Positions 59,871 through 64,000 of a stretch of 64,000 nt of DNA are shown piece after piece. The stretch is from Capsulimonas corticalis. GTDB lineage: Bacteria > Armatimonadota > Armatimonadia > Armatimonadales > Capsulimonadaceae. The translations under genes were made by a program, and so were the position numbers. The notes beneath the pieces are model-generated. The model saw only the letters and a list, made by a program, of their open reading frames with translations. It was not told where the DNA came from and did no database searches. The first letter of the stretch is position 1; the number at the start of each line of letters is the position of its first letter. The stretch covers positions 2,046,001 to 2,110,000 of the forward strand of contig NZ_AP025739.1 in assembly GCF_003574315.2 (NCBI RefSeq), given 5' to 3'.

Positions 59871-59896
59871 GAAGGACCTTCCGAAAAAGGTCCTTC
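59871..59896 (-). promoter_or_regulatory. Inverted repeat in the leader of the hybrid kinase gene
   Basis: GAAGGACC-N10-GGTCCTTC lies 14 bases before the ATG at 59857. Location suits an operator or an RNA hairpin that affects translation. If the longer reading frame from 59926 were used, this would be inside the gene instead. Confidence 0.5.
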
Positions 59897-60146
59897 GCGT
59901 TTCTCCTTGATGTGGACGTTTGGCAACGCCGGCAGGAGATGGTACGAAGCCGCCCGCCTGAACCGGCGATGTGTTTCGGCCTCCGATGCCGCTCTCTAAT
60001 CTTATTATCGTAACGGGCATAACCTTTTGTAGGGCGGCGCGCAAGAACCGGCAATGACGCGAGGTTTCCTGGGCGTCGGTTTCAAAATTGGCGATCGGTG
60101 ATATGATAGTCTAAACGGCGGCCTATCGGATTTCGAGGAGAAGATT

Positions 60147-60473
60147 ATGGATTTCGCACAGATCGCGCAGATACTTTCGTCCAGCCCCGAGGCGGACCAG
60201 CAGCAGCGCGGCTTGCTTCAGGAAGTGATGAACGTACTGTCGAGCCGGGGCGTGGATCCGGGCGCCGTGGCCCAGCAGGCGGGCGTTCCCAGCGCGAATC
60301 CCAGCCATCTGCCGCATCAAGATCTGATCGCCTTGACGCAGCATCTGCTCCAGCAGCATCCGGAGATCGTCCAGCAAGTCGCCCAGCGCTTTCCCGCCGC
60401 GCAGAGCATTCTGGGGATGCTGGGAGGCCAGGCCGGCGAGGATGTTCTGGGCGGTCTGCTCGGACGGCTGTAA
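60147..60473 (+). CDS. Unknown small Gln-rich protein
   Basis: A 108-aa protein with a good ribosome-binding site (GAGGAG eight bases before the ATG). It is rich in Gln and short helices (IAQILSSSPEADQQQRGLLQEV, LLQQHPEIVQQVAQRFPAAQ) and ends glycine-rich (GMLGGQAGEDVLGGLLGRL), similar in flavour to short repetitive DUF937-type proteins. I cannot assign a function. No membrane helix is present. Confidence 0.6.
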   Translation: MDFAQIAQILSSSPEADQQQRGLLQEVMNVLSSRGVDPGAVAQQAGVPSANPSHLPHQDLIALTQHLLQQHPEIVQQVAQRFPAAQSILGMLGGQAGEDVLGGLLGRL

Positions 60474-60554
60474 AATCAATTTTCAAGCAGGAGATCGAGC
60501 AGGAAGAGGCGAATACTGGGGCGACTTGTCGGATTGCCGCCCTGGAGACCCGCC

Positions 60555-61115
60555 ATGAACTGCACCTTGACCCTCGACGTCACCGCTCCCGACGGCGAGC
60601 TGGCGCGCGCGGATGAGTGTTACGCCACCCTGCAGCGCGAAATTGAACTGCCCTTTACGCCGGTGATCGGCCTGACGATCGCGCTGGAGCCCGAGATCTC
60701 CGCGCGCAAGCAGAAGCAATACGGAAAGCTCTTCGGCGCCGTCGAAGACTTCTCCGGCCACTTCCAAATCGAGCGTATGGTTTACGAGGTTGAAACCGGC
60801 CGTTTCATCCTGCGCCTCAGCCATCGATTCGAACCCACCCTCGACGGATTTTACGCCCAGATCAAGTACCTGGAGACGTTCTTCGACTTCACCCTGCTCG
60901 GCAAGCTCCGGCGCGGCAAGCCCGCCGCCACCGTCCCCGGCGAGCTGCGCGAAGTCGACAAAGATGTCTGGAGCGTGGTGCTCACCTGTCCCTACTGCCG
61001 CGAACAGCACGAGCACCCCGTCTCGCATCCGCAGGACGCCGGCCTGCTCTTCTTCTGGGCGCGCTGCGCCAACGCCCGCCGGCAGAAAAAGTACTTCGTC
61101 GACATCGCCGCGTGA
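60555..61115 (+). CDS. Unknown protein with a C-terminal CPYC zinc-ribbon-like segment
   Basis: A 186-aa cytoplasmic protein. The N-terminal 120 residues look like a mixed alpha/beta domain (LPFTPVIGLTIALEPE, MVYEVETGRFILRLSHRFEPT). The C-terminal end has CPYCREQHEH followed by a later C in FFWARCANARR, which could bind a zinc ion. No family recognised. GGAG eight bases before the ATG at 60555 sets the start. It follows the Gln-rich gene in the same direction after 81 bases. Confidence 0.6.
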   Translation: MNCTLTLDVTAPDGELARADECYATLQREIELPFTPVIGLTIALEPEISARKQKQYGKLFGAVEDFSGHFQIERMVYEVETGRFILRLSHRFEPTLDGFYAQIKYLETFFDFTLLGKLRRGKPAATVPGELREVDKDVWSVVLTCPYCREQHEHPVSHPQDAGLLFFWARCANARRQKKYFVDIAA

Positions 61116-61129
61116 ATTCACGTATTGGG

Positions 61130-61453
61130 CTAGGCCTTGCGCACCAATTTGACCGCCGTGCCGTACGCCAGCACTTCTGTCACTGAGGTCGTGAACTCGG
61201 TGGCGTCGTAGCGCGTTCCGATTACGGCGTCGGCGCCGATCTGCTGGGCGTGCATCACCATCCGGTCAAAGGCTTCCTGGCGCGCCTGTTCGCACACCTG
61301 CGCGTAGGCTTCGATATTGCCGCCGAAGATCTGGTTGATCCCGCCCATGAACCCCTGCGCGAGGTTGGGCGAGCGCACCACGATCCCGCGCACCACTCCC
61401 AGATACTGCCCGATCGAATACCCATCGACTTCATTTCCCGTCGTCACCAGCAT
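61130..61453 (-). CDS. YbjQ/UPF0145-family protein
   Basis: A 107-aa cytoplasmic protein of the YbjQ family: MLVTTGNEVDGYSIGQYLGVVRGIVVRS at the start and AQQIGADAVIGTRYDATEF in the middle, as in this family of pentameric metal-associated proteins of unknown function. Full length. It converges on the preceding gene with 14 bases between. Confidence 0.9.
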   Translation of the reverse strand: MLVTTGNEVDGYSIGQYLGVVRGIVVRSPNLAQGFMGGINQIFGGNIEAYAQVCEQARQEAFDRMVMHAQQIGADAVIGTRYDATEFTTSVTEVLAYGTAVKLVRKA

Positions 61454-61530
61454 TGGCCTATCCTCCCGTGTTTGTGTTACCGGATTATGACCCTGGACGG
61501 CGAATTAAGTTGCATCGCGCATTCAGAACC

Positions 61531-61554
61531 CTCTTGCGCGGATTATCGCAAGAG
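61531..61554 (-). terminator. Hairpin after the second GH43 gene
   Basis: CTCTTGCG and CGCAAGAG pair around an 8-base loop, 29 bases past the stop of the minus-strand GH43 gene. The T-run is weak. Confidence 0.5.
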
Positions 61555-61582
61555 AGTCTGAGCACGCGCTTCCGCTTCGAGC

Positions 61583-62512
61583 TTAATAGTGCGAATTCCA
61601 CGACGGCCATCCGCCGCTGAAGGTGAGATTAGAGACACCCAGGGTAGGGGCTCCGTTGTTATTGCCGTCATAGTAATGGTAACTGATGACGCTCGCCCAG
61701 AAACCTGCTTGCCCCGGACCGTAATACGGGTTGCTGCCGGACATGAAGACCCGGTTGCCGCTGTACGGACCGGTGATGCTGGTCGCTCTCGCCACCCACA
61801 TGGTGTAGGTGCTGTTCACGCCGTTGCAGCACACGCCGCGCTGATAGAAGCAGTAGAAGTAACCCCCGTTCCAGATAATGTTCGCGCCTTCCGCATCGGA
61901 GATGTTGATGATGTTGGTCTTTGATCCCGTCAACTTGCCGGTGCTGGTGTTGACCGGCGAGATCCAGATCCCGGTCAGGTGCGAGCCCCAGCCCACCCAG
62001 CCGCTCCAGATAAAGGGGTCGATGGAGCCGTAGACCGTATTGTTATCGGAATAGACCACCATCCCCTGGTCGCTCCAGTTATAGCCGTCCGAGCTCGTGG
62101 CGCAGCCGATGCAGCATGGCTTGGCGCCCAGCGAACAGGCATAGTACAGGAACCACTTGCCGCCCTGCCAGACAATTTCCGGCGCCCAGAAGAAGCCTTT
62201 GAAGCCGGGAACATAGGTCTGGATCCAGCTCGGTCCATTGCCGCTGCCGAATACGGAGCCCACATCGGTCCATGTCACCATATCGGGGGATGTCTTGTGG
62301 ATGATTCCCTGTCCGGTGCCCCAAATGTGATACAGGCTGCCGATTTTGACGATGGACGACGGATCGTGGATCCCATTAGCGCCGTTAGTGGCGCGCGCGG
62401 GACTTCCCGCGAACGCCATCACCATCCACAGCAGAATGGCGAGCGTCAACCGGGCGAAAATGTGCAAGCGTGACGAAGTTTTGCGGTGACCGTGAAGAAT
62501 GGAGACGTTCAT
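61583..62512 (-). CDS. Secreted GH43-family arabinanase-like protein
   Basis: A 309-aa exported protein. A long signal peptide (LTLAILLWMVMAFAGSPARA) is followed by a five-bladed propeller: GIHDPSSIVKIGSLYHIWGTGQGI with the catalytic-base Asp, FFWAPEIVWQGGKWFLYYACSLG with the WAPE motif of endo-arabinanases, GSIDPFIWSG and a NSTYTMWVARATSITGPYSG strand. This is the GH43 arabinan endo-1,5-alpha-L-arabinosidase pattern. GGAAGGAAA just before ATG 62512 decides the start. Several cysteine pairs (CC) suggest disulfides. Together with the GH43 at 39 kb it points to use of plant or algal polysaccharides. Confidence 0.85.
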   Translation of the reverse strand: MNVSILHGHRKTSSRLHIFARLTLAILLWMVMAFAGSPARATNGANGIHDPSSIVKIGSLYHIWGTGQGIIHKTSPDMVTWTDVGSVFGSGNGPSWIQTYVPGFKGFFWAPEIVWQGGKWFLYYACSLGAKPCCIGCATSSDGYNWSDQGMVVYSDNNTVYGSIDPFIWSGWVGWGSHLTGIWISPVNTSTGKLTGSKTNIINISDAEGANIIWNGGYFYCFYQRGVCCNGVNSTYTMWVARATSITGPYSGNRVFMSGSNPYYGPGQAGFWASVISYHYYDGNNNGAPTLGVSNLTFSGGWPSWNSHY

Positions 62513-62649
62513 TTTCCTTCCTTTCATTGAAGGCGAACTTGCAATGCGATTGCGCCACTCTCCATCATTCTCTCTATATAGCAATTAAATCTAAAAGAAC
62601 AATTGAGGCGACGCTCCGTGCGGCCCGTTCATTGGGACCTGCGAGAGAC

Positions 62650-62678
62650 AGTCTAACACACTTGTCTATTTGAGTCAA
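62650..62678 (-). promoter_or_regulatory. Promoter of the second GH43 gene
   Basis: On the minus strand TTGACT (62678-62673), 17 bases, TAGACT (62655-62650). The leader is about 135 bases. Confidence 0.6.
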
Positions 62679-62702
62679 TACCAATTTAAAACATATTAAA
62701 CC

Positions 62703-62735
62703 AATTATATTATTTGGTTGACATGTGAGCGCTCA
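62703..62735. promoter_or_regulatory. LacI-type operator motif and AT-rich inverted repeat between divergent genes
   Basis: TGTGAGCGCTCA (62724-62735) is nearly the half of the ideal lac operator core (GAGCGCTC) and a perfect 10-bp palindrome with the central CG typical of LacI-family sites. It lies inside a plus-strand promoter-like unit beginning TTGACA (62718-62723). Just left, an inverted repeat AACCAA-N9-TTGGTT (62699-62719 region) is present. Likely sugar-responsive control of the GH43 gene and perhaps of the small gene on the right. Confidence 0.55.
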
Positions 62736-62895
62736 GTTTATTCCTATGAAATAATTTTTGCAAAAGTGAAACAAGCGCGAACGTTTTGCGTCCTAAGAGA
62801 TATCCCGCTGACGCGCCGGCGCCGCCACTCCTCTCGCTCACCGAGGCCGCGCAATCGCGCCGAGAATTTGAGTGAACGGAAAGGATTCCATTGCG

Positions 62896-63162
62896 ATGTA
62901 TGCGACACCCATGCCCTACGAAGAGTTCGCCGGCGGCGGCTTCAGCTTTATGACCCAGATCCGCGTCTTCGGCTCCTGGACTGTCTGGTCCACGTCGCGC
63001 GATTTTCACTATCTCCTGTGTCTCGTCAACGACGACAGCCGCGAAGCGCTGCTTTGCGAGTACGAGGACAGCCACGAATGCTTCGCCGACATCAAACTCC
63101 TGCGCCGCATTCCCGCCAGCAGCGCAGAGAGTGAAGTGAGCCGGCGTCCGCATGCGTTTTGA
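62896..63162 (+). CDS. Unknown small protein
   Basis: An 88-aa cytoplasmic protein, MYATPMPYEEFAGGGFSFMTQIRVFGSWTVWSTSRD..., with strands and three cysteines (LLCLV, LLCEYE, HECFADI). AAAGGA lies upstream of the ATG at 62896. A longer form from GTG 62872 is possible. No family recognised. Its stop lies 20 bases before the stop of the convergent M60 gene. Left of it, 62736-62895 shows no other gene. Confidence 0.5.
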   Translation: MYATPMPYEEFAGGGFSFMTQIRVFGSWTVWSTSRDFHYLLCLVNDDSREALLCEYEDSHECFADIKLLRRIPASSAESEVSRRPHAF

Positions 63163-63182
63163 TCTCTGGCGCGATCAGATGG

Positions 63183-64000
63183 CTATTGCGCCGCCTCCTG
63201 ACGTTTCGGAAAGTCTGGCGGCATCCAGGCAGGCAGGTCACTGAGAGCGGCGCGCGCTTCGGGTGAGGTCGGCACGCCCCACGCCTGGAAGAAGGGAGCG
63301 AGATTTCGGCCTGCCGTCCGCGAGAAACGCGTCATCCACTGATCCCGCTTTTCCAGGTCCGTCTTGGGTCGGGCTGAGGAGGGCAGGGCGCGGTATTCCG
63401 CGAAGACCTTTTTATAAGCGTCCCACCCGAAGGCCTGCCTCAGTTCGATATACATCGTGAGGGCGATCCAGGGATCGTCCTTCCACTGGTTGAAATCGCT
63501 CCCCTCGTTGATATATTTCTGCAGCCGCTTTTGCATGACGTCCGGGTACAGGGCCGGATGCTGCGAGGAAGTGAGTCCGCAAACCGTCTCCATGATGTAC
63601 AGATCAAAGACGTTATTCGTAACTTCCCCGGTCCCGTCAAACGTCCAATCCGGTTCTTGATGGTTATGTCCCATCTCGTGAAAAAATCCCCATGACTTGC
63701 TTTTCCCTTCGCCATTGGTGAGGATCACGTGCGTACTGACGACATCGTTCGCAACATCCAGCCCCATCATGATGGGATAGCCGGAGTGCATATAACCCAG
63801 GCTAATTTGGCGGTCGACACAGTAACGCTCCGGACGCGGCCGATGATGGGGAATTCCCGCGAAGTCGGCGTAGCTATCCAGAATACGATCCCAGAGGGTC
63901 ATCAACGCTTGTGGGTCATCCAGAACGCGAACAGCCGCCGACGGAACGGTCAAGATCACATTGTCGCCCTGCAATTCCGCCCAGGGCGCAGGGTTATTGC
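63183..64000 (-). CDS. M60-family (enhancin-like) zinc metallopeptidase, 3' part
   Basis: The C-terminal 270 or so residues of a peptidase family M60 protein; the frame is open to the window edge (APWAELQGDNVILTVPS is the typical M60 block), so the start lies beyond it. Zinc site: FFHEMGHNHQEPDW (HEMGH) and a downstream Glu in GEVTNNVF(D). M60 proteins cleave mucin-type O-glycoproteins and are usually secreted. The block MGLDVANDVVSTHVILTNGEGKSKSWGFFHE matches the family in full. It may act on host- or environment-derived glycoproteins. Confidence 0.9.
   Translation of the reverse strand, partial: NNPAPWAELQGDNVILTVPSAAVRVLDDPQALMTLWDRILDSYADFAGIPHHRPRPERYCVDRQISLGYMHSGYPIMMGLDVANDVVSTHVILTNGEGKSKSWGFFHEMGHNHQEPDWTFDGTGEVTNNVFDLYIMETVCGLTSSQHPALYPDVMQKRLQKYINEGSDFNQWKDDPWIALTMYIELRQAFGWDAYKKVFAEYRALPSSARPKTDLEKRDQWMTRFSRTAGRNLAPFFQAWGVPTSPEARAALSDLPAWMPPDFPKRQEAAQ

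Noticed and set aside
1-64000. tRNA and rRNA genes
   Set aside because: I looked for cloverleaf-like stems with the GTTCRANNC (T-loop) box and for conserved rRNA segments and found none convincing.

Overview
The window is about 64 kb of a GC-rich bacterial chromosome with one clearly AT-rich island. Several features together suggest Armatimonadota (Capsulimonas-like) or a related planctomycete-like lineage. These are a run of DUF1559 prepilin-like proteins with the H-X9-DG ending, a PEP-CTERM surface protein, twin-arginine ferritin-like proteins, secreted GH43 enzymes, a HAIR box in front of hsp20-lon, and many long intergenic palindromes. This is an inference from gene content; no rRNA or tRNA is present to confirm it.

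Layout. 0-5.2 kb: the 3' part of pyruvate oxidase (poxB), a FetAB-type ABC exporter, a complete IS3-family element that has split a roughly 280-bp palindromic repeat, and a small gene plus dienelactone hydrolase transcribed from their own promoter. 5.4-10.2 kb: a PEP-CTERM protein and a group of small membrane-anchored proteins with a recent 0.6-kb duplication. 10.3-14.4 kb: a DUF4139 protein, a small HExxH protein, an L7/L12-CTD membrane protein and a polysaccharide deacetylase. 14.4-17.9 kb: a XhoI/PaeR7I-type restriction-modification pair whose endonuclease has an in-frame TAG, a pRiA4b ORF-3-like protein and a solitary Phd-like antitoxin. 18-22.9 kb: lon and hsp20 under a HAIR-type operator, and a TPR protein.

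23.0-28.95 kb is the most unusual part. Next to the remains of a broken antitoxin gene lies an AT-rich, tightly overlapping three-gene operon: a DNA methyltransferase, a 792-aa protein that joins a MORC/MutL-like GHKL ATPase to a histidine-kinase-like module, and a 582-aa protein with a receiver-like domain. It reads as a DNA-modification system wired to a phosphorelay, probably phage defence. I do not recognise the complete three-gene set as a named system.

29-41 kb: a large VWA membrane protein, an unknown secreted protein, a ParE-type toxin-antitoxin pair, three DUF1559 paralogues, an NTF2-like protein and an operon of two Tat-exported ferritin-like proteins plus a small secreted protein. 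39-49.9 kb: GH43 and six-hairpin glycosidase-like genes divergently arranged around a palindromic operator, a 5'-nucleotidase-like protein lacking its catalytic His-Asp dyad, methylglyoxal synthase, an M48 peptidase and a pentapeptide-repeat protein. 50-60 kb: a cell-surface polysaccharide or glycolipid group (three polytopic glycosyltransferases, a GT2 enzyme, a SAM methyltransferase, an acyltransferase) and a hybrid histidine kinase. 60-64 kb: small unknown proteins, a YbjQ-family protein, a second GH43 gene with a LacI-like operator nearby, and the 3' part of an M60 metallopeptidase cut by the window end.
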